A stretch of DNA of 64,000 bases from Ornithinibacillus sp047228935 (GTDB lineage Bacteria > Bacillota > Bacilli > Bacillales > Amphibacillaceae): NCBI RefSeq assembly GCF_047228935.1, contig NZ_JBFEGG010000002.1:310001-374000 (forward strand), read 5' to 3'. The notes below the pieces were generated by a model. The model saw only the letters and a list, made by a program, of their open reading frames with translations, was not told the DNA's origin and made no database searches. Both the position numbers and the translations under genes were made by a program. Shown one piece after another: positions 16,701-25,018 of this stretch; position 1 is the stretch's first letter, and each line of letters starts with the position of its first letter.

Positions 16701-17900
16701 TTACAACATACTAGGATTTTTCACTATATGAAACACAAGGTCACTAACGATTTCCAGAGCCTTATAGATTGGTTGGACGTATAATTGCTGGAACGTATCC
16801 TCCGGTGTATGTATTCCTCTTTGGTTTGGATCTATTGGTTTTTGACCTAATCCGATCGCTGGGATTTGCTTTTCCTGGAATGCTACGGAATCCTCACTTC
16901 CATATATCCAAGTTGCTTCTACTTCATGTTCGGAGATAATTTTTGCAGATAAGTCAGCTAGCCACAACCCAGGCTCCTTATGTCCAGTTCGCATTTTACT
17001 TAACTCTGGCTCATATCCAACTCCGTCAATATTAATTACTGCCGAAACAGGAAGTTGCGTATTTTTAACAAAATGTCTTGCACCTAGTAAGCCTGATTCT
17101 TCCCCAGTAAAAAATGCAAAGGTTACATTAAATGGTAGCTCTTGTTGCACCAGCCTTCTCGCCATTTCTAATACGATCGCAACACCTGAACCGTTATCAA
17201 CCGCTCCAGGAAATCTATGTCCGTCTGGGTCATCACCTAAATGGTCGTAGTGAGCAGATAACACAAGCGTTTTAGAAGAATCTCTTCCAGGTATATGGCC
17301 AATTACATTCTGACAGGTTTGATAATCCGATATTAGCGGTAATTTAATCTTTACTTTTTCCCCTTGTAAATCTTCTAGTCCTTTAACCAACGATTTCCGA
17401 ACCCGTAACACAGGAATACTATCTTCTTTTGATCCGTGTAATCCTTTTATGAACCATTTAGGTTCTCCACCTTCAATTAATAGTGCTAACACACCCTCTT
17501 CCTGTGCCCCTTTGACAGTTGCAGCCATATCTAACCCATCTGGCTTTTCTGGGATTAAAACAACCTTATTTTTTAGTAAGTTTGAATCCACCTGATCACC
17601 ATCACGTACTACTAATAGTTCTCCTTCTACATCATTACCCCTTTGACTTAAAAATCTTGAAACCTCTCCGAAATCAACACGATGGGTCAATGTTTTCCCA
17701 CCAATAGATACTTCCACTTTTCCATGTAACCTTGCCGCAAAAATATCTATGTAAGAAAAGTATTCATCCTCTCCCGCTGGACTAATCCCAAGTGAAGATA
17801 ATTCACCGGCAATATATTGGGCTGCTTTTCTTGCACCTTCCGATCCCGATACCCTTCCTTTTGTTTCTTCCCCTGCTAAGTACTCCAGATCCTTTATCAC
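16701..17900 (-). CDS. M28-family aminopeptidase with PA-like insert
   Basis: This 399-residue protein has the dizinc ligands of M28 peptidases in order: His217 (SAHYDH), Asp235 (AVDNGSG), Glu267/Glu268 (TGEESG), Asp292 (NIDGVGY) and His364 (GIHTPED). A protease-associated-like domain fills about residues 60-195. No signal peptide is present, so it should act in the cytoplasm. The start is GTG 17900 behind GGGGGAAG. It is divergent from arsR across two ArsR-type palindromes and leads into the cysteine-rich peptide gene. M28 enzymes usually cleave N-terminal residues from peptides; why one should be under ArsR control is open. Confidence 0.85.
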   Translation of the reverse strand: MIKDLEYLAGEETKGRVSGSEGARKAAQYIAGELSSLGISPAGEDEYFSYIDIFAARLHGKVEVSIGGKTLTHRVDFGEVSRFLSQRGNDVEGELLVVRDGDQVDSNLLKNKVVLIPEKPDGLDMAATVKGAQEEGVLALLIEGGEPKWFIKGLHGSKEDSIPVLRVRKSLVKGLEDLQGEKVKIKLPLISDYQTCQNVIGHIPGRDSSKTLVLSAHYDHLGDDPDGHRFPGAVDNGSGVAIVLEMARRLVQQELPFNVTFAFFTGEESGLLGARHFVKNTQLPVSAVINIDGVGYEPELSKMRTGHKEPGLWLADLSAKIISEHEVEATWIYGSEDSVAFQEKQIPAIGLGQKPIDPNQRGIHTPEDTFQQLYVQPIYKALEIVSDLVFHIVKNPSML

Positions 17901-17915
17901 GTTTCTTCCCCCTTA

Positions 17916-18000
17916 TTAATCAAAATAATTTGATTAATATAAGAATATCTCACTTTAATCTTCGGCGCAATAAATAAATCAAATTTTTTTGATTTATTTA
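17916..18000. promoter_or_regulatory. Two ArsR-type operators between arsR and the M28 peptidase
   Basis: The sites are ATCAAAATAATTTGAT (17919-17934, extended by TTA/TAA to 22 bp) and ATCAAATTTTTTTGAT (17978-17993, inside a 30-bp palindrome from 17971 to 18000). The second core is identical to the outermost site of the first ars locus (9454-9469). The arrangement should let one repressor control both divergent genes. Confidence 0.8.
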
Positions 18001-18048
18001 TTGACCCACGACTTCAATGATCTTAAAATAATACAAAGAGGTGATTTT

Positions 18049-18378
18049 ATGAAAATGAACATTCCTTTACAAGATATCTCAAAAGAAAAAGTTTTTGAGA
18101 ATTATGAAGCAAAGTTTAAAGCAATTGCCGATAAAAAACGATTACAAATCATGAACATTCTTACTGAAAATGGCGAGATGTGTGTTTGTGATATAACACC
18201 ATTAATGGGGATGACCCAATCAAAATTATCGTATCATCTAAAAATATTATTAGATGCTAATATCATTACTAAGAGAACAGAAGGTACGTGGAGTTATTAC
18301 AATTTGAACCAGACAGAAATTAATCGCTTATTGTCAGAAGAGCTCTGCTGTTTATTCCGACCAACTTCTTGTTGTTAA
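18049..18378 (+). CDS. arsR: ArsR/SmtB-family metalloregulator
   Basis: This 109-residue repressor has the arsenite-sensing CVCD motif (Cys45, Cys47), recognition helix SKLSYHLKIL and wing TEGTWSYY. It ends in ELCCLFRPTSCC with two more cysteine pairs. ATG 18049 follows AAAGAGGTGATTTT. It closely resembles the ArsR at 9036-9374 in the DNA-reading helix and in the C-terminal Cys pairs, and the operators of both loci share one core, so cross-regulation is plausible. It is divergent from the M28 peptidase and cysteine-rich peptide genes. No arsenite transporter or arsenate reductase is in the window. Confidence 0.9.
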   Translation: MKMNIPLQDISKEKVFENYEAKFKAIADKKRLQIMNILTENGEMCVCDITPLMGMTQSKLSYHLKILLDANIITKRTEGTWSYYNLNQTEINRLLSEELCCLFRPTSCC

Positions 18379-18388
18379 GTAAAACGTG

Positions 18389-18425
18389 AAAACACAGCTA
18401 GTTAAAGTCTAGCTGTGTTTTTGAA
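18389..18425. terminator. Bidirectional terminator between arsR and spoVR
   Basis: AAAACACAGCTAG (18389-18401) pairs with CTAGCTGTGTTTT (18409-18421) and has A and T runs on both sides, so it can serve the two convergent genes. Confidence 0.85.
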
Positions 18426-18430
18426 CTTAC

Positions 18431-19831
18431 TTACCTCTTAAACACCCGATCCCCATCATAACTATACACCGTCAACTTATCATCCACATACGTCTCCATA
18501 TAAACCTTCCTACCCCACAGCTGATAAATATAAGGCAGTACATTTTCTAAATAATGAAGGTCAAGCTCCGTACCCTCATACCCATGCACCAAGTAGAGCT
18601 CGCCATTGCGCAAATAATCTCCATCAACAACACTGATATAGGGGAAACCACCATTCACACGCATAGATACCAGTTGGTCACGGACATTTTCATAGTCCTT
18701 ATCCGAGATTCGATAGTAAGCACCCTGCTTTTCAAATAAGTACAGGTCCTCTCGCTCCACTAATTCCTTCGTTAAATAGTTTCGGATAAAGGAGATGTCT
18801 GATTCAATCTCGCGTACTTCAAAAATCTTTTCTCGACCAGAGCCTGGTTTTACTCCTCGTTCTTTCATTTCTTCGGTTGGGTTGTTGTAGCGTTCTTCGA
18901 TATCTTCAAAAATTTTTAAGCCTAGGTAGTACGGGTTGATTTGTTGTTTGGACGGTTGGACAACGGCGGAGTTTAGTTTGGCGAATTCTACGGTTTCATC
19001 GGATGTTAGGTCTAGTTCTCGCATGATACGTTGGTGCCAGTAGGAAGCCCAGCCTTCGTTCATGATTTTCGTCTCTAACTGTGGCCAGAAATACAGCATT
19101 TCCTCCCGCATCATCGTTAAAATATCACGCTGCCAATCTTCTAACTCACGACTATAATGCTCAATAAATAACAACAAATCCTTCTCCGGCTTAGGCGGGA
19201 ACTTCTTCCGCCTTTTCACTCTCGGTTTCTCCTCTTCTTCCTTTTCATCTAGATCCCATAAATCATCATAAGGAGATGCTGTCTTTTTAACTGGTGACTC
19301 CTCCTCATCCCAAACATATTCCGGAAGCTTAGGACGAACGATAGACGGATCGATATGCTCTTGGATGGCAAGAACCGCATCCAGGAATTTCTCTACTTCT
19401 TCTCTTCCATGTATTAGTTCATAATGTGCGATTCGTTCGGCGGTCGCGGTCATACTTTCGACCATATCTCTTCTCGTATTGGAAAAACGAATATTATTTT
19501 TAAAGAAATCACAATGTGCTAAGACGTGTGCAATAATTAATTTATTTTGAATCAAGCTATTCGTGTTTAACAAGAAGGCATAACACGGATCTGAATTTAT
19601 CACTAGCTCGTATATTTGACTTAAGCCTAAATCATACTGCAGCTTCATCCGGTGAAATTGTTTTCCAAAACTCCAGTGGGAGAATCGCGTCGGCATACCA
19701 TATGCTCCAAATGTATAAATGATATCAGCAGGGCAAATTTCATAGCGCATCGGGTAAAAATCCAACCCAAAGCCTTCCGCAATCTCCGTAATATCTGCTA
19801 TTGCTTTGTGCAGCTCTTTTGCATCGGTCAA
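18431..19831 (-). CDS. spoVR: Stage V sporulation protein R
   Basis: This protein of about 466 residues matches SpoVR in length (B. subtilis form about 468) and in sequence landmarks such as YGMPTRFSHWSFGKQF and NEGWASYWHQRIM. SpoVR is needed for normal spore cortex formation; the E. coli relative YcgB goes with the yeaG-yeaH pair. I prefer the TTG at 19831 behind GGAGGGATCATCA; in-frame codons further upstream would add 30 hydrophobic residues that are not part of the family. The functional partners yhbH and prkA are about 15 kb away. Convergent with arsR. Confidence 0.93.
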   Translation of the reverse strand: MTDAKELHKAIADITEIAEGFGLDFYPMRYEICPADIIYTFGAYGMPTRFSHWSFGKQFHRMKLQYDLGLSQIYELVINSDPCYAFLLNTNSLIQNKLIIAHVLAHCDFFKNNIRFSNTRRDMVESMTATAERIAHYELIHGREEVEKFLDAVLAIQEHIDPSIVRPKLPEYVWDEEESPVKKTASPYDDLWDLDEKEEEEKPRVKRRKKFPPKPEKDLLLFIEHYSRELEDWQRDILTMMREEMLYFWPQLETKIMNEGWASYWHQRIMRELDLTSDETVEFAKLNSAVVQPSKQQINPYYLGLKIFEDIEERYNNPTEEMKERGVKPGSGREKIFEVREIESDISFIRNYLTKELVEREDLYLFEKQGAYYRISDKDYENVRDQLVSMRVNGGFPYISVVDGDYLRNGELYLVHGYEGTELDLHYLENVLPYIYQLWGRKVYMETYVDDKLTVYSYDGDRVFKR

Positions 19832-19910
19832 TGATGATCCCTCCAAAATATGCTTTATACAGTTTATGAGAGAAAAGAGGAATGATGAACAAGAGAAATG
19901 AATATGCATA

Positions 19911-19954
19911 AATCGTAACAATTACTATTTACAAATCGTAACCATTTCGATATA
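19911..19954 (+). promoter_or_regulatory. Two Zur-box-like sites upstream of znuA
   Basis: Two sites of 21 bp, at 19911-19931 and 19934-19954, start with AAATCGTAAC and continue with ATT and pyrimidine-rich halves. They fit the Bacillus Zur consensus (AAATCGTAAT-N-ATTACGATTT) with a few mismatches in the second halves. They lie 35-78 bases before the znuA start, so zinc-dependent repression is likely. Confidence 0.7.
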
Positions 19955-19988
19955 ATTAAGTTTGAACTAATTAAGGGAGCGGTTTAAT

Positions 19989-21032
19989 TTGAAAAATACC
20001 TGGATTTTTACTAGTTTGATAGGTTTACTATTACTTTTAGCTGCATGTGGCACTACTGGGGAGAATACATCTTCAGCTGGTGACGCTCAAGATACAGTAA
20101 CGATTGTTACATCCATTTATCCATTAGAAGATTTCACGAAAAAAATCGGTGGAGAACATGTTCAAGCGACGACACTTATCCCTCCTGGGGCGGACAGTCA
20201 TACGTATGAGCCTACTTCTAAAGAAATCTTAGAAATCGCAAAGGCTGATGCATTTATTTATAACGGATTAGGTATGGAAACGTACGCAGAAAAAATCAGT
20301 GAAACATTGAAAGATGAAGCTGTTGTCATGGTGGAAGCTGCGCATGGTATTGAAGCTATTGCCCATGAGCATGAGTACGAAGGTGAAGAAACGCATGAAC
20401 ATAGTGAGGAAGAAGCTCACGATCACGAGCATGATGAAGAGGAACATGACCATGAGCATGAGGAAGATGCAACTCATGAAGAGGAGCATGATGACGGTCA
20501 TAACCATGGCGATCAAGATCCGCACGTTTGGATTGATCCTTATCAAGCTATCGTTCTTGCAGAAAACATTAAAAATACACTTGTTGAATTAAAGCCAGAA
20601 GCAAGTGATACGTTTGAGGAAAACTTTGAAACATTGAAACAAGACTTATTAGAACTAGATGAAACGTTTCATCAATTAGTAGATTCGAAGGAAAATCCTG
20701 AGATGATTGTTTCTCACGCAGGATATGGCTATTGGGAGAAAAGCTATGGGATTAAATCGATTCCTATTGCCGGATTATCATCTAGTCAAGAACCTTCCCA
20801 AAGCGACTTAACTAAACTTATTCAAATTGCGAAAGAAAAGGAATTAAAATACGTTATCTTTGAACAAAACGTAACTCCGAAAGTTGCAAAAGTAATCCAA
20901 GATGAAATTGGTGCAGAAGCACTTTATTTGCATAACTTATCTACATTAACGGAAGAGGATATTGCAAATGGCGAGGATTACTTTAGCTTAATGGAAAGAA
21001 ATATCGAGACTCTAGATAAAGCATTGAGATAA
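19989..21032 (+). CDS. znuA: Zinc ABC transporter substrate-binding lipoprotein, ZnuA/AdcA-like
   Basis: This 347-residue cluster A-I binding protein has signal peptide and lipobox LLAAC (Cys20). Family residues include SIYPLEDFTKKIGG, GADSHTYEPT with the first His ligand, DPHVWIDP, and SHAGYGYW. A His/Asp/Glu-rich loop coded at about 20360-20520 is the typical zinc-gathering loop of ZnuA proteins. The start is TTG 19989 behind AAGGGAGCGG. The permease and ATPase are not adjacent, so it must use subunits coded elsewhere. Zur-box-like sites precede it and a strong terminator follows. Confidence 0.9.
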   Translation: MKNTWIFTSLIGLLLLLAACGTTGENTSSAGDAQDTVTIVTSIYPLEDFTKKIGGEHVQATTLIPPGADSHTYEPTSKEILEIAKADAFIYNGLGMETYAEKISETLKDEAVVMVEAAHGIEAIAHEHEYEGEETHEHSEEEAHDHEHDEEEHDHEHEEDATHEEEHDDGHNHGDQDPHVWIDPYQAIVLAENIKNTLVELKPEASDTFEENFETLKQDLLELDETFHQLVDSKENPEMIVSHAGYGYWEKSYGIKSIPIAGLSSSQEPSQSDLTKLIQIAKEKELKYVIFEQNVTPKVAKVIQDEIGAEALYLHNLSTLTEEDIANGEDYFSLMERNIETLDKALR

Positions 21033-21041
21033 ATTTCGAAC

Positions 21042-21086
21042 AAAAACACTTGGAAATGGGGACCGATCCCAATTCCAAGTGTTTTT
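21042..21086 (+). terminator. Terminator after znuA
   Basis: A 14-bp stem (AAAAACACTTGGAA at 21042-21055 with its complement at 21073-21086) has an inner GGGA/TCCC helix and ends in T residues. Confidence 0.9.
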
Positions 21087-21223
21087 ATATTCTCCCTATT
21101 ATATTCCCTCTTCCGCTCCAGCGGAATTTCAGCTATTTTGATTCTATTTTATATACAGATTTCCAATTGAAAGGGTATGGATTACATTTTATTTTTTTAT
21201 CATCTAATCTAATCCCCTACTAA

Positions 21224-21637
21224 TCAGCAAAATTTCCGTAAATCATCATTTAATTTCCGTGCTTGATCTTTGAAGTAAAGATAGAAGGCAATCCAAAAAG
21301 CTGCAAATACGACGGCGGCGATAAGGATTGCAAGTAAAATATTTGTTGTTGTAAATGACATCCATCCAATACTCAATGCTAGAATTAGGTACAAAATGAA
21401 AACTGTTAGAAAATGAAGAATCGTCTGCTGCATAAGTTTCAATTTTCTAATGTCATAGTATAAGGAACCGATAGTAATAAGCCATCCAAAGATGATGGAC
21501 CCTATTGAATCTTTCAAAAACATACTTCCATCAATTGAATCAAAGCCGCCAACCAAAATATATAAATTGGTGGTAAAAACTGCAATAAAGGCTCCGAAGA
21601 AAATACCGATGAAGCTACGAGTGATAAATTTTTTCAT
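21224..21637 (-). CDS. DUF3021-family membrane protein
   Basis: The 137-residue protein has four hydrophobic segments and matches the DUF3021 family, which is almost always paired with a LytTR regulator. The ATG at 21637 overlaps the LytTR stop by 4 bases, behind TAGGAGGAAAG. In these pairs the membrane protein is thought to hold or modulate the regulator, though the mechanism is poorly known. Together they form a two-gene operon. Confidence 0.8.
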   Translation of the reverse strand: MKKFITRSFIGIFFGAFIAVFTTNLYILVGGFDSIDGSMFLKDSIGSIIFGWLITIGSLYYDIRKLKLMQQTILHFLTVFILYLILALSIGWMSFTTTNILLAILIAAVVFAAFWIAFYLYFKDQARKLNDDLRKFC

Positions 21638-22092
21638 TCTACTTTCCTCCTATTTAGTTTCAACACTTCTTTAATCATAGGGACATACGTACGAGACACA
21701 TATTCTTTTGCTCCAGATTTGAAATAGACGCAGAGTGTACCATTAAATGACGCTTCAAATCGACTCAATTCATGCAAATTGGCAATAACCGACTTAGATA
21801 GACGGATAAACTCATTAGATGGGAGTAGAGCTTCAAGCTCATATAGCTTCTCCTTCAAAGTAAAAGAACCGTTTTTCGTTACGGCCATAACCTGTTCTTT
21901 TTCCGTATGGAAATAGTGAATTTCTTCCGGTTTCAGGATATGTTGCATTTCTCCTCTTTTCCCAACGAGAAATTCTATATCTGTTTTATGAATGAAATCT
22001 ATGATATCCTGCACATTCTTATCTAGCTCAGGGCTTTCAATCGTGATTTTCGTATCTGTAAATGTCCTGTCGATATTTAATACTAATTTCAA
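21634..22092 (-). CDS. LytTR-domain DNA-binding regulator
   Basis: This 152-residue protein consists of about 45 N-terminal residues followed by a LytTR domain (about 50-148) with RLSKSVIANLHELSRFEASFNG and KEYVSRTYVPMIKEVL. No receiver domain is present, as in the stand-alone LytTR regulators paired with DUF3021. The start is TTG 22092 behind AAGAGGTG. Direct repeats for LytTR binding could not be recognised upstream. Targets are unknown, and no ABC transporter lies next to the pair. Confidence 0.85.
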   Translation of the reverse strand: MKLVLNIDRTFTDTKITIESPELDKNVQDIIDFIHKTDIEFLVGKRGEMQHILKPEEIHYFHTEKEQVMAVTKNGSFTLKEKLYELEALLPSNEFIRLSKSVIANLHELSRFEASFNGTLCVYFKSGAKEYVSRTYVPMIKEVLKLNRRKVE

Positions 22093-22384
22093 ATTTCAGA
22101 CACCTCTTTTCACAACAAGTATAATCTTTTTTTGTAGTGTATGCCCATTTAATTCATTTCACCTCCTGTGCATTTTCTAACCAAATTATATGTAGAATTT
22201 CATTTTAGGTCTGCATAATTTAAGTAAGTGGAAGAAGACGAAGGGTCATTTGTCGAAAGGGGATGGTCACTTACATCGGATGGCATTTCCTTCTGGTAGG
22301 GATTCCAGTTAATGTAAAGTTATGAGATCTACGTAGTAAGACTGTAACAAGAGTTTTATCAAAAAGCATTTTTAAAAAATAAGA
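22093..22384. other. Intergenic region, no gene seen
   Basis: About 290 bp between the LytTR gene and the terminator at 22385. It should hold the LytTR promoter at its left end. A GAAGAAGACGAAGGGTCATT stretch near 22230 gave no reading frame or recognisable structure. Confidence 0.4.
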
Positions 22385-22414
22385 GCAACGCAGATTGTGT
22401 TAGCGTTGCCCTTT
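22385..22414 (-). terminator. Terminator hairpin for the minus-strand remnant
   Basis: GCAACGC (22385-22391) pairs with GCGTTGC (22403-22409). A/T runs lie on both sides; on the minus strand it follows the decayed gene at 22497-22757. Confidence 0.65.
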
Positions 22415-22496
22415 TAAACTATGGTACCTGCAAATTTTTATTTATTTTGTTCAACAAATTCTTTACAACCGCAATTAATGAAGAAATTCTTTAATT

Positions 22497-22757
22497 TTAT
22501 TCGTTCTGCTCTTCTTGATATTGCTCTTCTAATTCCTGCTCTTTTTTACCTTCTTTAATTTCTTCTTTTGTCATAGGAGTAGTTTTAATACGTGGAATAT
22601 TCGGTAAGGTGACGTCAACTGTGTATCTAGTACTGTTTTCATAATCCATAAAATGAGCTATATCTTTAGTTTGGTCAAAACCCAATTCCATTATAGACGA
22701 ATATAAGTAGAAGAAGACAAAGTACTACAGATATAATAAGTATTTTTGTGACTTCAT
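22497..22757 (-). pseudogene. Probable frameshifted small membrane-anchored protein gene
   Basis: Three pieces in different frames read like one short protein. ATG 22757 gives MKSQK and then soon stops. A neighbouring frame gives ILIISVVLCLLLLIFVYNG, a membrane helix. The frame from ATG 22691 gives DQTKDIAHFMDYENSTRY and a Glu/Gln/Lys-rich tail ending at 22497. The breaks fall at A- and T-runs. Alternatively only the last 64-residue frame is real. Nothing identifies the function, and a sequencing error cannot be excluded. Confidence 0.35.
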
Positions 22758-23020
22758 TTTTCTACCTACACTTCATAATTTATTGTTAGACTTCTTTCCC
22801 TGTTTAGCACAAGACCACTATAGACTTATAATAACATAATATTCAGAATAATTATCCCAAAAATAAAGACCACCAATTTGATGATCACCTTATTTAACTA
22901 TTGATCCTGTAATTCTCCACTCCACCTTTTACCCATTTAATAATTAAATTGTACTTACTCCCCTCTTCTGAATATGGATTCCCACTTTCTTTCACCATTA
23001 CACTCATAAGATTAATAAAA

Positions 23021-23215
23021 TTATCGTTTATTTAAAGCAAGTCTTATTAAAATAACTACAAATAAACATAATTGAGATTGACCCCACCTCAAATAATATG
23101 TTGCAAATAAACTAGTATTTTCTGAGGACATTCCATGTTTAATAGGATTTACAGCATCCACTTTATAATAAAAATAACCAACAATTATAACACCTATTAT
23201 GATGAGAATATTCAA
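23021..23215 (-). CDS. Hypothetical small membrane protein
   Basis: The 64-residue frame from TTG 23215 has one N-terminal membrane helix (ILIIIGVIIVGYFYY), a polar middle and a second hydrophobic helix (LCLFVVILIRLAL). I know no family. The start is doubtful: an ATT codon 39 bases upstream, at 23254, sits behind a better GAGGTG site and would add a basic NQRKTWKR head. The gene lies in a poorly conserved, AT-rich stretch next to a decayed gene. Confidence 0.4.
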   Translation of the reverse strand: MNILIIIGVIIVGYFYYKVDAVNPIKHGMSSENTSLFATYYLRWGQSQLCLFVVILIRLALNKR

Positions 23216-23446
23216 TATCCGTTTCCACGTTTTTCTCTGGTTAATATTTTCACCTCATTTACCTCTAAAGAGTCCATAGTTCTTCAACACTTTACTCCGT
23301 TAGCATAACACCTTGTAAAACATATCTGTTATACCTATCACCACTTACCTTATCAATTAAAAGCCTCGTTCAACTCCACTAAACAAATAAAACTTAGTTC
23401 TGATTCCAGAAACGCCCCAGTTTGTTTAAGTAAATTGTTCACTTCA

Positions 23447-24010
23447 TTACTTTATGATTGAATAAATACAAATGTCAGTTAGCTTGCTGCCATCTGCGGA
23501 TAAGTCATCATTTCTTAAGATTCCTTCTAATTTAAACCCTAATTTTTCTGCGATCGAACGACTACTAAGGTTTGTTGATTCACATCTTATTCCAATTCTT
23601 CTAAATTTAAGTTGTTTAAAGCCAAGGTTAATTAACTCTCTTACCGCTTCTGTCATATATCCTTTCCCACTAAATTGCGTGTTAATCCAGTATCCAATTT
23701 CACATTTAGAGACCTTCCAGTTAATTGCGTGTAAGCTAGCAGTTCCAATAAATTCGTTAGTATCCTTATGAAAGATAAGATAACGAAAGCTTTCTCTTTT
23801 CAAAAAATCTACATGGGCATTCCTCAGGATAATCTCTGTTTCTTCAACAGTAGGAATTGTTTGGAATAAACTTAACCATTGCTTTAACTCATTAATTGAA
23901 TCCCTTATAGCTTCGTAGACTACATCCCCGTCACCAGCTTGAAGTGGTGCTCGAAGAATCAATCTGTCTGTTTCTAGTTGTAACGGAACATCTAATAAAA
24001 TAGGATTCAT
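23447..24010 (-). CDS. GNAT acetyltransferase, RimJ/RimL type
   Basis: The 187-residue acetyltransferase has the N-terminal strand LETDRLILRAP typical of RimJ/RimL-like enzymes, the segment CEIGYWINTQFSGKGYMTEA carrying the acetyl-CoA loop, and the motif STNLSSRSIAEKLGFKLEG. Such enzymes acetylate protein N-termini or small amines; the substrate is unknown. ATG 24010 follows GGGGAGGGG; the upstream in-frame start at 24028 overlaps the site. Probably monocistronic. Confidence 0.85.
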   Translation of the reverse strand: MNPILLDVPLQLETDRLILRAPLQAGDGDVVYEAIRDSINELKQWLSLFQTIPTVEETEIILRNAHVDFLKRESFRYLIFHKDTNEFIGTASLHAINWKVSKCEIGYWINTQFSGKGYMTEAVRELINLGFKQLKFRRIGIRCESTNLSSRSIAEKLGFKLEGILRNDDLSADGSKLTDICIYSIIK

Positions 24011-24086
24011 ATAAATTCCCCTCCCCAATACTGCTTTTTATACTCCTCACTTAACTAACCTGCGCTTAATTCAAGTTTCACTAGTT

Positions 24087-24755
24087 TTAGTTTATTTTAC
24101 GTTTATTAACTTCAATCGTAATGAACTCCGGTAAATAGCTGGGAGTACATCCTTTTTCTACTATTTCATCTTTGTAAAGACCCGTCTTCTCACCAAGTTT
24201 CATACAACGCGCACGATTCTTTTCATCGTATACGCCTATCCAGCCTGCGGTAAAATTCATTGCCCATTGAACTTCCGGTTCCTCCTGCGTAATAGTAGCT
24301 TCTATTGCAGAAAGTAAGTCTGCAGTGTTATCAGGCGGTGTTTGTCCAGTCCATCTCAATCGCGCTTGATAATACCAGAAAGCTCGCCTTTGTAGGGCAG
24401 AAGGGCTATTTTCCCATGACTCCATCAAGATGATAGTCTTCTTGTCTTTGGTAAGCTGATTAGCCATTAACCAATCCATCAAGTTAATTCGCTCATCAAA
24501 AGTGTGAGTCTGCATATCCTTATCAAGCTTATTTAGCAAATCTTGCGTGAGAAGTTTTTTATCCATAATTAAAATTGCTAATAGTCTTGGCAAAAACTCT
24601 TCGGTTAACCAAAGTTCCATAGCTAGTTCGTGATCTTTTTTTATGTCCTTCGCAATCTTTCGTAAGTCACCTAGCTTAGTTTTACTATTGATCTGAGATA
24701 AAATGGATTCTGCTTTTGAAAGGCGTTTTATTTCGGTATCTTTATTTTCAGTCAT
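24087..24755 (-). CDS. DNA alkylation repair protein, AlkD-like (HEAT-repeat)
   Basis: This 222-residue all-helical protein belongs to the DNA alkylation repair (AlkC/AlkD) superfamily by its helix pattern, with SWENSPSALQRRAFWYYQAR and VQWAMNFTAGWIGVYD in the positions of the conserved RR and W..N.. segments. AlkD is a glycosylase for bulky or charged alkylated bases. The catalytic aspartate cannot be assigned with certainty, so this may be a non-catalytic relative. ATG 24755 follows AAAGGAGTGG. Confidence 0.65.
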   Translation of the reverse strand: MTENKDTEIKRLSKAESILSQINSKTKLGDLRKIAKDIKKDHELAMELWLTEEFLPRLLAILIMDKKLLTQDLLNKLDKDMQTHTFDERINLMDWLMANQLTKDKKTIILMESWENSPSALQRRAFWYYQARLRWTGQTPPDNTADLLSAIEATITQEEPEVQWAMNFTAGWIGVYDEKNRARCMKLGEKTGLYKDEIVEKGCTPSYLPEFITIEVNKRKIN

Positions 24756-25018
24756 TTTATACCACTCCTTTATTAAAAGGTACCGCATGTTGAAAGCTTT
24801 TAAAGTATTATTTTTTATCTTTTAAGTAAGGAATGATTCCAATAAATAGTATCCCCCCTATAATTTCTCAACTTCCAGCTACATTGCTTCTTAGCACAAC
24901 AATTTCACATTATAATATTAACACAATATTCAAAACATATATTATAAAATTAAGGATCATCAAATTTGATGATCCCTTATATCACTACCGCTCCCATTTG
25001 TGGAATATCTTTCACATA
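24756..25018. other. AT-rich intergenic region with one palindrome
   Basis: No gene is seen. A palindrome GGATCATC-AAATTT-GATGATCC lies at 24954-24975 and may terminate the minus-strand carboxypeptidase gene, although its T-run is weak. Confidence 0.5.

Noticed and set aside
21634..22092. LytTR regulator as the glycocin regulator (GccE counterpart)
   Set aside because: It is about 22 kb from the glycocin locus and forms a standard two-gene unit with DUF3021. There is no evidence of a link.
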